Of a DNA stretch of 8,451 nt, positions 1 to 6,138 are shown in pieces. Numbering within the stretch: the first letter of the stretch is position 1; every line of letters starts with the position of its first letter. A program made the position numbers and the translations under genes. The stretch is from Planctomycetota bacterium (GTDB taxonomy: Bacteria; Planctomycetota; Phycisphaerae; UBA1845; Fen-1342): assembly GCA_030616465.1 (NCBI GenBank), contig JAUWXH010000056.1, positions 1 to 8,451 on the forward strand, in the 5' to 3' direction. The notes below the pieces were generated by a model. The model was not told the origin of the DNA and searched no databases. It worked only from the letters and a program-made list of their open reading frames with translations.

Positions 1-1102
1 GGGTTATGGAGTCGAGGAGGACTACAACGTCTCGTCCGAATTCGCTCAGACGCTTGGCCTTTTCGATGACCATCTCGGCGACCTGGACGTGTCGGCTGGC
101 GGGCTCGTCGAAGGTGGAGCTGATGACCTCGGCCTTGGTGGACCGCTGCATTTCGGTGACCTCTTCGGGCCGCTCGTCGATCAGCAGGATGATCACCTTG
201 GTGTCGGGGTGATTGTCGGTGATGGCGTTCGCCATTTTCCGCAACAGGACGGTTTTGCCCGTGCGCGGCGGGGCGACGATCAACATGCGCTGGCCTTTGC
301 CGATCGGCGTGACCAGATCGACGATGCGCATATTGATCTCTTCCTTGGTCGTCTCGAGGAAGAACCGGTCGTCCGGGTGCAGCGGGGTGAGGTCCTGGAA
401 GTTGGCCTTCTCCGTAACCGCCTCGGGGTTCTCATAGTTGATGGCTTCCACCCGCAGCAGGGCGAAGTAGCGTTCGGACTCCTTGGGCGGACGGATTTGG
501 CCGGCAACGATGTGCCCGTTGCGCAGGCCGAAACGGCGAATCTGCGAAGGGCTGACGTAAATGTCGTCGGGGCACGGCAGATAGTTGTATTCCGGGCTGC
601 GCAGGAACCCGAAGCTGTCGGGCAAGACCTCCAGCACCCCCTCGCCGTACAAGAGCCCATCGTGGCTGATCCGCCGCTTGAGAATCTGGAAAATCAGATC
701 CTGCTTGGGCAGGCCGACGTAGTCTTCGATGCCCTCAGTCTTGGCGACGTCGTGCAGCTCGGCGACGGTCATCTTCTGCAAATCGGTGATATGCAGCTCG
801 CCGCGCTTGACGCGCTCATACTTCTCGTGCGTCTCTCTGTCGATGGGCGAGGTGTCGTCGGGTTCGGGGCGCCTGCGGCGGCCGCCCTTCTTTTTGGGCT
901 TCTCCTCGGCCACAGCGGTTTTGGCCGGGGCGTCCTTGGCGGCGGTCTCTTCGTCCGCGTCGGTTTCGACGAACTTCGAGGCCGACTCGTCCTCTTGCTC
1001 GGCTTCTTCGGTCTGCGTCAAGACGCTTTCGCCGTCCTCTGGGATGCTTTCGATGACGTCTTCGAGCTTTTTCTTACGCGAGCGCGTTGTTGTCTTGGCC
1101 AT
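1..1102 (-). CDS. rho: Transcription termination factor Rho, 3' end beyond the window
   Basis: Hexameric RNA-dependent ATPase helicase that terminates transcription of untranslated RNA. The 367 visible residues read through the window edge with no stop. From about residue 104 they align closely with E. coli Rho: the Rho N-terminal helical domain (about 104-145), then the cold-shock-like RNA-binding domain with GFLRS (165-169) and [16 protein letters not shown] (179-194), then the ATPase core with Walker A APPRTGKT (277-284), [13 protein letters not shown] (308-320) and Walker [10 protein letters not shown] (359-367). Residues 1-103 are an extra charged extension, acidic with lysine/arginine clusters KKKGGRRRR, absent from E. 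coli Rho. About 150 C-terminal residues lie outside the window, including the Q and R loops and the arginine finger. The ATG at 1102 has a CTGGAG ribosome binding site 8 bases upstream. The gene follows coaE by 74 bp on the same strand and is probably co-transcribed. Identification is secure; the operon is inferred. Confidence 0.97.
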   Translation of the reverse strand, partial: MAKTTTRSRKKKLEDVIESIPEDGESVLTQTEEAEQEDESASKFVETDADEETAAKDAPAKTAVAEEKPKKKGGRRRRPEPDDTSPIDRETHEKYERVKRGELHITDLQKMTVAELHDVAKTEGIEDYVGLPKQDLIFQILKRRISHDGLLYGEGVLEVLPDSFGFLRSPEYNYLPCPDDIYVSPSQIRRFGLRNGHIVAGQIRPPKESERYFALLRVEAINYENPEAVTEKANFQDLTPLHPDDRFFLETTKEEINMRIVDLVTPIGKGQRMLIVAPPRTGKTVLLRKMANAITDNHPDTKVIILLIDERPEEVTEMQRSTKAEVISSTFDEPASRHVQVAEMVIEKAKRLSEFGRDVVVLLDSIT

Positions 1103-1176
1103 GGGTCAAGCTCCAGAACCTAACACTGGATGAGCCCGGAGGGTCGTACGGGGGTGATACAGACTACACGAAGGGA

Positions 1177-1800
1177 TCACCGGGCCGACGACGGCCGGGA
1201 AACGACTTTTCCAAAGATGTCGGCGACCTGCGGGCGCAGCTGCCCGAGGGGGCCGTCATTGTTGATCACGAAGTCGGACCTCGAACGCTTGGCGGCCAGC
1301 GGCTTTTGACACCGTTGCCGCCGGTCCAGCTCATCCCGACCCCAGTTACGCTCCCGCTGCAATCGCTGCAATCGTCGTGTCTCGCTGGCTTCCACGAAGA
1401 CGATGCTGTTGCAAAGACGATCGAGGTTGCTCTCGAACAGGAGCGGGGAGTCTAGAATGATGGCTTCGACCGCTGGGTCTTCATCACCTCGTTTAATCAT
1501 ATCCTCTCGCAGCCGGGCGATCAAGGGGTGTACCAGCGATTCCAGCCGCCGTTTCTCATCCGGATTCGAGAAAACAATCTCGGCGATCCGGCGGTGGTCG
1601 GGTCGTCCGTCGGCGGCAACCACCCGATCACCCCACCAGTCTTGCAGGGTCTGCAACACGTCGGGCCGGCGTAAGACCTCATGGTTCAGGCGATCCGAGT
1701 CGATGACCAGGCAGCCGAGGCGTTCGAACTCCTTGGCCACTATGGACTTGCCGGCTCCGACACCGCCGCACAGACCGACGATCGGCTTCCTGCGGCTCAT
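1177..1800 (-). CDS. coaE: Dephospho-CoA kinase
   Basis: Phosphorylates the ribose 3'-hydroxyl of dephospho-CoA with ATP, the last step of coenzyme A synthesis, in the cytoplasm. The 207-residue product matches the usual family length (about 200). It carries the P-loop GGVGAGKS (12-19), the VIDSDRLNHEV segment corresponding to the family's D-x-D region, LVHPLI, the CoA-lid-type segment with SPLLFES, and a C-terminal SDFVINNDG. I chose the ATG at 1800 because it places the P-loop near residue 12 as in homologues; the frame stays open to 1899, but the extra 33 residues do not resemble the family. The ribosome binding site at 1800 is weak. A sigma70-like promoter (1944-1972) lies upstream, implying a leader of about 135 bases. 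rho follows on the same strand. The coaE-rho order is one I recall from Chlamydiae, where polA precedes coaE; here a divergent B12/GTPase gene occupies that position. Confidence 0.95.
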   Translation of the reverse strand: MSRRKPIVGLCGGVGAGKSIVAKEFERLGCLVIDSDRLNHEVLRRPDVLQTLQDWWGDRVVAADGRPDHRRIAEIVFSNPDEKRRLESLVHPLIARLREDMIKRGDEDPAVEAIILDSPLLFESNLDRLCNSIVFVEASETRRLQRLQRERNWGRDELDRRQRCQKPLAAKRSRSDFVINNDGPLGQLRPQVADIFGKVVSRPSSAR

Positions 1801-1943
1801 GGAATCCGTCCCGGGGTTGAGGCCCGGCGGTTGCGCATATGCCCGACAAAGGGAACCAAGGCGCGGGAACCACGCCGTGCTCGACCCCGTCGGCATCACG
1901 CATTTCGACCAGAAATCTCCCCGGCAGGCGGGGTCTTGGGCGG

Positions 1944-1972
1944 ACTATGCCACAATCGGGCCGGCTTGTCAA
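1944..1972 (-). promoter_or_regulatory. Candidate sigma70 promoter for coaE-rho
   Basis: Read on the minus strand, a perfect TTGACA (1967-1972) is followed after 17 bases by CATAGT (1944-1949), which matches TATAAT at 4 of 6 positions. This would start transcription near 1936 toward coaE. The -35 box overlaps the -35 box of a plus-strand candidate. Found by eye; no start-site data. Confidence 0.4.
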
Positions 1973-1993
1973 TCCCATTCGTTCGAGTAAAGT
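1966..1993 (+). promoter_or_regulatory. Candidate sigma70 promoter for the B12-GTPase gene
   Basis: TTGTCA (1966-1971) and TAAAGT (1988-1993) are separated by 16 bases, matching the consensus hexamers at 5 of 6 and 4 of 6 positions. The start would be near 2000, giving a leader of about 45 bases before the ATG at 2046. Weaker than its minus-strand partner and not verified. Confidence 0.25.
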
Positions 1994-2045
1994 GTCGCCA
2001 AATCGGATTGGCCGGGAAGGGGCGCACCCTGAGAGTGTAGCAAGC

Positions 2046-3164
2046 ATGACTCGACCCGTTCGCGTGCTCATCTCCAAAATCGGACTCGACGGCCACGACC
2101 GCGGGGCCAAGCTGATCGTCCGCAATCTACGTGACGCGGGCATGGAGGTCATCTACACCGGCCTCTGGCAGACGCCCGCCTCGACCGTCCAAGCGGCCGT
2201 GCAGGAAGACGTGGACGTGGTCGGGGTCAGCCTGCTGTCGGCAGCCCATATGACCATCATGCCCGAGGTGCAGCGGCTGTGCCGAGAAGCGGGCATCGGC
2301 GACACGCCCGTCATCGTGGGCGGCATCATCCCCGAACAGGACCAGCAACCGCTGCGCGACATGGGCCTGGGCGGGGTTTTCAACCCGGGCACGCCCATGA
2401 GTACCATTATCGACGCCATTCGGGGTCTGGCTGAACAGCGACGGGCCGAACTCGAGGCTGCCGAGGACAAGCCCGACATCAATACGGCCACCGGGCTGGC
2501 GCGGGCGATCACGTGGGCGGTGGAAGGTCGCCGGGCCGCGCTGGGCACACTGCCGCAGTCCGGACCGGGGACCGTGCGTATCGGCGTGACCGGCTCGCCG
2601 GGAGTGGGCAAGAGCACCTTCATCGGGAAGCTGGCCCGAGCATTGCGGGAGCGTGGGCGGCGGATCGCCGTCATCGCCGTGGACCCCACCAGTCCCATTA
2701 CCGGGGGCTCGGTGCTGGGCGATCGGCTGCGCATGATGGGCCCGCAACCGGACGACGGTTTGTTTGTGCGGAGCTTATCGTCCGGCGGTCTGGCCGGCGG
2801 CCTGGCCCCCTACTGCGCGGACGTCGCCGGGCTGATGATGGCCGCCGGCTACGAAATCCTGCTCATCGAGACGGTGGGCGCCGGTCAGAACGACACCGCG
2901 GTGCGCGACGTCGCCGCCGAGGTGCTGCTGCTACTGATGCCGGCGGCGGGCGACACGGTTCAGTTCAGCAAGGCGGGCGTGCTCGAGATCGCGACGGGCT
3001 TTGTGGTGAACAAGGCGGACCTGCCCGGCAGCGATCAGACCATGCGCGACCTCCACGACAGCCTGGAAGACCAGCGGCCGGTTTGGCCGGTCAGCTCGCT
3101 GCGTGGGGAGGGCTTCGATCCGCTGTGCGCGTGGATCGAAGAGAGAATAGCCAATAGCAAATAG
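2046..3164 (+). CDS. Fusion of B12-binding domain and MeaB/ArgK-type GTPase
   Basis: A 372-residue protein with two recognisable parts. Residues 1-130 form a methylmalonyl-CoA-mutase-type cobalamin-binding domain: KIGLDGHDRGAK contains D15-x-H17-x-x-G20, with H17 the expected lower ligand to cobalt, followed by SLLSAAH (62-68) and VGGIIP (91-96). Residues about 145-372 form a MeaB/ArgK-type G protein: Walker A GSPGVGKST (183-191), DPTSPITGGSVLGDR (213-227), ETVGAGQND (275-283) and NKAD (322-325). MeaB proteins load and protect adenosylcobalamin in acyl-CoA mutases. The domain order equals the N-terminal half of IcmF, but the B12 domain is closer to that of methylmalonyl-CoA mutase and no catalytic barrel follows. 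The GTPase ends about 50 residues after NKAD, so it lacks the C-terminal dimerisation arm of free-standing MeaB. The ATG at 2046 places the B12 domain at the N-terminus as in homologues; the frame is open from 1839, but those upstream residues are non-homologous. No strong ribosome binding site is visible (weak GAGAG upstream). No mutase subunit is nearby. Confidence 0.9.
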   Translation: MTRPVRVLISKIGLDGHDRGAKLIVRNLRDAGMEVIYTGLWQTPASTVQAAVQEDVDVVGVSLLSAAHMTIMPEVQRLCREAGIGDTPVIVGGIIPEQDQQPLRDMGLGGVFNPGTPMSTIIDAIRGLAEQRRAELEAAEDKPDINTATGLARAITWAVEGRRAALGTLPQSGPGTVRIGVTGSPGVGKSTFIGKLARALRERGRRIAVIAVDPTSPITGGSVLGDRLRMMGPQPDDGLFVRSLSSGGLAGGLAPYCADVAGLMMAAGYEILLIETVGAGQNDTAVRDVAAEVLLLLMPAAGDTVQFSKAGVLEIATGFVVNKADLPGSDQTMRDLHDSLEDQRPVWPVSSLRGEGFDPLCAWIEERIANSK

Positions 3165-3180
3165 CGAATGACGAATTGCT
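3146..3180 (+). repeat. Imperfect heptad tandem repeat across the fusion gene's stop
   Basis: Five consecutive 7-base units: AATAGCC, AATAGCA, AATAGCG, AATGACG, AATTGCT. The first three differ only in the last base; the last two are degenerate. The TAG stop of the B12-GTPase gene (3162-3164) falls inside the third unit, and the repeat encodes its last residues (IANSK). It is AT-rich compared with the surrounding GC-rich sequence. Function is unknown; it may be slippage-derived intergenic sequence that now sets the protein's C-terminus. Confidence 0.6.
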
Positions 3181-3185
3181 CACGA

Positions 3186-3211
3186 GCCGGTCCGCCGGCG
3201 TGTGGACCGGC
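3186..3211 (+). terminator. GC-rich hairpin after the B12-GTPase gene
   Basis: GCCGGTCC (3186-3193) pairs perfectly with GGACCGGC (3204-3211) around a 10-base loop, 22 bases after the stop codon. No T tract follows directly (the next bases are CGCTACGTTT), so as an intrinsic terminator it is weak. It could stabilise the 3' end or help pause polymerase before Rho-dependent termination. Confidence 0.3.
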
Positions 3212-3265
3212 CGCTACGTTTAGTCGGCGCGTTCGTCGAGCCAGGCAAAACAGAGGGGGGTAGCG

Positions 3266-3409
3266 ATGGCCTGGGGGGCGATCCGCCGGTGGTGCCCACG
3301 GCTTGCGGTTCCGGTCTTGCTGGCCGTGCGGGCGGTGTTGGCGATCACCGCGCTGCTGGGGGACAGCATCACGTTCGAGGGGACAAGGGGTCAGGAACCT
3401 TTTGCCTGA
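3266..3409 (+). CDS. Small membrane-anchor-like ORF, possible 5' remnant of a broken gene
   Basis: A 47-codon frame starts at an ATG with a strong purine-rich ribosome binding site (GAGGGGGG at about 3253-3260, 5 bases upstream). The product begins MAWGAIRRWCPRLAVPVLLA: positively charged residues, then a hydrophobic stretch of about 20 residues as in a signal anchor, then GDSITFEG. The frame runs into the left arm of the palindromic element and stops at a TGA inside it, so the last residues (RGQEPFA) come from the repeat. A good start combined with an end inside a repeat suggests either a short membrane peptide or the beginning of a gene cut by the element. GDSIT resembles block I of GDSL hydrolases, but one short match is not enough to assign it. 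Homology is unrecognised. The rest of the gap 3165-3512 shows only the repeats listed separately. Confidence 0.25.
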   Translation: MAWGAIRRWCPRLAVPVLLAVRAVLAITALLGDSITFEGTRGQEPFA

Positions 3410-3457
3410 AAGACCCGAAGGCTGCTGCGCAAAAAAGGTTCCTGACCCCTTTTCCCC
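3379..3457. repeat. REP/MITE-like palindromic element between convergent genes
   Basis: Two arms of 25 bases (3379-3403 and 3433-3457) are reverse complements except at one position. The inner 19 bases, AAGGGGTCAGGAACCTTTT (3385-3403), match 3433-3451 perfectly. The central 29 bases contain a smaller GCCT/AGGC stem (3404-3407 with 3419-3422). The element lies between the ends of two convergent genes. On the plus strand the second arm ends in CCCCTTTT, so it might also act as a weak terminator. Similar palindromes containing GGGGTCAGGAACC are, from memory, dispersed in planctomycete-type genomes, but only one copy is in this window. No transposase and no clear target duplication are visible. 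Confidence 0.75.
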
Positions 3458-3512
3458 CCCCAAGCCGTGACGGCGACGGGCCGGGATCGCACGTTTGAAG
3501 TGGAATGCGTGT

Positions 3513-4031
3513 TTACTCTCCGACGTCGCCCTCGGGAACGAAGCGCAGGTGGGGCTCGCCGCGGCCGGGCGTGACGATCTCTTCGAGGATCTCGCGGACG
3601 GCACGGCGCTGGCCGGGCCACATGAAGGTCTCCAGGGCCTGTTCGGCCGGCTCCCAGCGGAAATCGGTGTGCTCGTCGGACAAGACGATGTAGGCGTCGG
3701 GCGCGATCTCGGCTGCAAAGCACGGACATATCAGGATGCGATCCTCCGTCGCCAGGTAGAAGGTGTTGACGAACTCGATCTGCCAGAAGCCCAGCGGGGT
3801 CAGGCCGGTCTCCTCCTTCAACTCGCGGAGGGCGGCCTGCCAGGCGGTCTCGCCGGCTTCAATCCGGCCGTGGACGGCCTGCCAGGTTCCGCCCAGGCGG
3901 ACGCCGGCGACGCGCTTCAGCAGCAGGAACTCCACGCCCTTTTCGACGCGACGAAACGGGTAGACATCGATGACGTTGGAAACGACCTCAGGCATGGCGG
4001 CATTGTAGCGAGTTTGCGGGGGGTCGCTCAT
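3513..4031 (-). CDS. Nudix hydrolase
   Basis: A 172-residue hydrolase of nucleoside-diphosphate-linked compounds. The Nudix box is complete at residues 55-77, GRIEAGETAWQAALRELKEETGL by position: G55, E61, R69-E70, E73-E74 and G76 satisfy GX5EX7REUXEEXGU, and the glutamates bind the catalytic metal. The flanking TWQAVHGRIEAGE and a C-terminal helix with WPGQRRAVREIL recall dATP or dihydroneopterin-triphosphate pyrophosphatase-like members, but Nudix substrates cannot be read reliably from sequence. The ATG at 4031 overlaps the stop of the upstream amidohydrolase in an ATGA, supporting this start by translational coupling; an alternative ATG at 3995 would still keep the whole domain. It is the last gene of a three-gene operon with two enzymes that probably act on nucleosides, so removing or recycling a nucleotide by-product is a reasonable guess. 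Confidence 0.9.
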   Translation of the reverse strand: MSDPPQTRYNAAMPEVVSNVIDVYPFRRVEKGVEFLLLKRVAGVRLGGTWQAVHGRIEAGETAWQAALRELKEETGLTPLGFWQIEFVNTFYLATEDRILICPCFAAEIAPDAYIVLSDEHTDFRWEPAEQALETFMWPGQRRAVREILEEIVTPGRGEPHLRFVPEGDVGE

Positions 4032-5239
4032 GTAACCCGCTGGCCGGCGACCCAGACGGCGCTGGGCGGCGCGGGGCGGGCGATCAGTGCCGCGACCGGG
4101 TCCCGTTCGTCAGGCGCGCCGGGGAAAGCCGCCAAGTCAGCCTGCTTGCCCACTTCGAGTGAACCGATCTGGTCGGCGAGCCCCAAGGCCCACGCACCAT
4201 CGAGCGTGACCATTCGCAGCAGCTCGTGCGGCGACGGGGGATCGGGCACGCGCGTGTAAACGTGATGCGCTTCATCCAGCACGGACAGGCTCTCGTTGCT
4301 GGCCAGGCTGTCGGTTCCCAGCGTCACCGGCACGCCGGCCCTGCGCAGCCGCGGAAGCGGGTGCGGCGGGTGGCCGAAGAAGTGGTGCGCACGGGGGCAA
4401 TAGACCACGGTGTGTCCGGCGGCGGCGAGACGTTCAAGCTCACGGTCGTCGATGTAGTTGACGTGGGCCAAAGCACCGGGCTTGGCGCCTTCGCAGCAGC
4501 GATCGAGAAACTCCATGGGCGGCAGGCGCGGGGACGTGATCCCGTGCCGCCACAGCAGGACACGCAGGAAGAACGGCAGCCGCTTCGGCCCTTCGCGCAG
4601 GAAGGCGACCTCTTCGGAGCTTTCAGCCCAATGGGTACACCACGGACGCCCGAGCTCGCAGGCCAGGCTCAGCGCGGCCTGAATGTACGGCGCGGGGACG
4701 GTGTAGGGGGCGTGCGGCGAGATGCCGACGGTCAGCAGGGGGTCCTCCTCGACCGCGGCGACGGCCGAGCGGAGCTCGTCCGGGTCGCGTGGGGGTTGAC
4801 CGGCGAGCGTGAGCAGCTCGACGAAGCAAACCTTTCGAATGGGGACGTTCTTGAGCGGCCGCCAAGCGACGTTTTCCCGAGAAATGTCGCCGACGCAGGT
4901 AACGCCGGCCTGCAATGACTGCCAGGCCCCATCGCTGGCCGCCTGCCGCTCGCGTTGCGCGCGGCCGGGCTTACCACGAAGCCGCACCAAGTGCTCCAAC
5001 CAGACCCAGAGGGGTGCCGGATCGAGCCGGCCGGCGTAGCAACCCAGCTCGAGGTGGGTGTGCGGATTCACCAGGCCGGGCACCAGCACAACGTCGCCCA
5101 GGTCCGCGACGGCCGGCGGGGGGAGACTGCGTTGGTCGATCGGACCGAGGGCGACGATCCGATCGCCCTCGACCTCGACATAGCCGTGGCGGACGGGGGG
5201 CGTGGTTACAGGCACGACCCAGGCGGCTTTGAGAATCAC
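4028..5239 (-). CDS. Amidohydrolase resembling aminofutalosine/MTA deaminases
   Basis: A 403-residue member of the amidohydrolase superfamily, ATZ/TRZ/MTA-SAH deaminase branch, a metal-dependent hydrolase that deaminates aromatic bases. Visible motifs: PGLVNPHTHLEL with metal ligands H60 and H62; SPHAPYTV with H176; THWAES with metal ligand H203 and catalytic E206; LAHVNYI with H259; and GTDSLASN with metal ligand D310. Thus the metal and catalytic set appears intact. CPRAHHFFG (281-289) and GVTCVGDIS (112-120) suggest the group containing aminofutalosine deaminases of the futalosine menaquinone pathway, although MTA or adenosine-type deamination is possible. The start is a GTG at 5239, forming a GTGA overlap with the stop of the upstream phosphorylase-like gene; no separate ribosome binding site is seen, so re-initiation is likely. 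The downstream Nudix gene also overlaps by 4 bases. The family is secure; the substrate is inferred. Confidence 0.88.
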   Translation of the reverse strand: MILKAAWVVPVTTPPVRHGYVEVEGDRIVALGPIDQRSLPPPAVADLGDVVLVPGLVNPHTHLELGCYAGRLDPAPLWVWLEHLVRLRGKPGRAQRERQAASDGAWQSLQAGVTCVGDISRENVAWRPLKNVPIRKVCFVELLTLAGQPPRDPDELRSAVAAVEEDPLLTVGISPHAPYTVPAPYIQAALSLACELGRPWCTHWAESSEEVAFLREGPKRLPFFLRVLLWRHGITSPRLPPMEFLDRCCEGAKPGALAHVNYIDDRELERLAAAGHTVVYCPRAHHFFGHPPHPLPRLRRAGVPVTLGTDSLASNESLSVLDEAHHVYTRVPDPPSPHELLRMVTLDGAWALGLADQIGSLEVGKQADLAAFPGAPDERDPVAALIARPAPPSAVWVAGQRVT

Positions 5240-6138
5240 GACGCAACACTGCTGTTGGAGTGAGCCTCAGAGGGCACATGGTTGAACCAGGTTCGCCAGT
5301 CCGTATCGACCTGGCCGCGGGCGATGTAGTCGGCCATGGAGGACTCGCACTGGCAGATGCCCGGGATGCGCTCGAGCACGTCGCAGAGTCGCTCGAGGAT
5401 GCGCGGCAGGCGCTCGACCGCCGCCGCGGCGCGCTGACGTTCCTGGGCCGGCTGGAGCACGCGGCCGTTCTCGAACGGGTGGAAGTCGCTGCCAGTCTCG
5501 GCGTAGTGGGCCACGTAGCAGACGCTGGCGTAGCACATCTGCAGCTCGCGGGTCAAGAAGACCTCCGGGGCGAGCGAATGGCCGATCAACTCGCCGCCGT
5601 AGGCTGCGTACTTGCGCGCTTCGGCGGGCGTCTCCTGCCGGGGGCCCTCGACGCAGACGTAGACACCCTGGTCGGTATAGGGGAAGTTCTCTTCGCCCAG
5701 GGTTGTCGCCAGGGCTGTTCGCAGGCTGGGGCAGAAGACGGGCCACTGGCGGACCAGTCCCAGGCCCTGGTTCTCGAAGAAGGTGTTGGTGCGTGAGACG
5801 GTCTCGTCGATCAGGTCGCTGACGAGCACGTACTGGCCGATCTTGAAATTGTGGCTGATGGCCCGTGTCTCGCTCCAGGAGGCCACGGCGCGCACGCCGA
5901 GGGCCTTGAGCGCGTAGACGTTGGCGCGGTAGTTGACGAAGGTTGGGGCCAGGTCGTAGCCGCGCTCCCCGTGTCGGGAGAGGAAGTAGAACTGGCCGAA
6001 GCGGGACTCGCACAGGTAGATGGGCTGCGAGTCTCCGAAGGGGCTGTTCTGGGGTCCCAAGCGTTTGGCCACGAGGGCCCCCTCCCGCAAGAGGTCGTAC
6101 GCCGCCGTGCCGCCGATGCAAGCCAGTGACGGGTTCAT
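5236..6138 (-). CDS. Diverged MTA phosphorylase-family protein with altered active site
   Basis: A 300-residue protein of the MTAP/purine nucleoside phosphorylase family, which splits nucleosides with phosphate. The scaffold is clear: IGGTAAYD (8-15), FLSRHGERG (52-60), FVNYRANVYALKALGV (67-82), VEGPRQETPAEA (163-174), PEVFLTRELQMCYAS (191-205). Several key positions differ from human MTAP as I recall it. The phosphate loop TTACGSL is replaced by WSETRAI (88-94). The ribose/phosphate segment NMT is GHS (186-188). The purine-recognition D-Y-D is H211-Y-A213. R55-H56 and GGT are kept. The reaction may therefore be hydrolysis, or act on an unusual nucleoside, or catalysis may be lost. The ATG at 6138 has AGGAG 7-8 bases upstream and gives a family-like N-terminus; the frame stays open to 6450 but without homology. 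First gene of the operon with the amidohydrolase (GTGA overlap) and the Nudix gene. Confidence 0.88.
   Translation of the reverse strand: MNPSLACIGGTAAYDLLREGALVAKRLGPQNSPFGDSQPIYLCESRFGQFYFLSRHGERGYDLAPTFVNYRANVYALKALGVRAVASWSETRAISHNFKIGQYVLVSDLIDETVSRTNTFFENQGLGLVRQWPVFCPSLRTALATTLGEENFPYTDQGVYVCVEGPRQETPAEARKYAAYGGELIGHSLAPEVFLTRELQMCYASVCYVAHYAETGSDFHPFENGRVLQPAQERQRAAAAVERLPRILERLCDVLERIPGICQCESSMADYIARGQVDTDWRTWFNHVPSEAHSNSSVAS

Noticed and set aside
89..1123. Open plus-strand frame of 344 codons
   Set aside because: It is antisense to rho, whose minus-strand frame carries unmistakable family motifs throughout; the plus frame has no recognisable domain.
1839..2045. N-terminal extension of the B12-GTPase gene by 69 residues
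   Set aside because: The sequence is not family-like, lies over the divergent promoter region, and the ATG at 2046 directly precedes the B12 domain.
1990..2045. Possible cobalamin riboswitch before the B12-binding gene (GCCGGGAAGG near 2009)
   Set aside because: The space is too short and the conserved B12-box context and flanking stems are not seen.
2127..2747. Minus-strand frames within the B12-GTPase gene
   Set aside because: Long frames are common opposite GC-rich genes; no domain is recognisable and the plus strand is clearly coding.
3379..3457. CRISPR array or tRNA-like structure
   Set aside because: There is only one inverted pair, with no repeated spacer pattern and no cloverleaf.
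3202..3498. Plus-strand frame of 98 codons through the palindrome
   Set aside because: It has no good ribosome binding site and a low-complexity product, and it reads through the repeat; the frame from 3266 has a better start.
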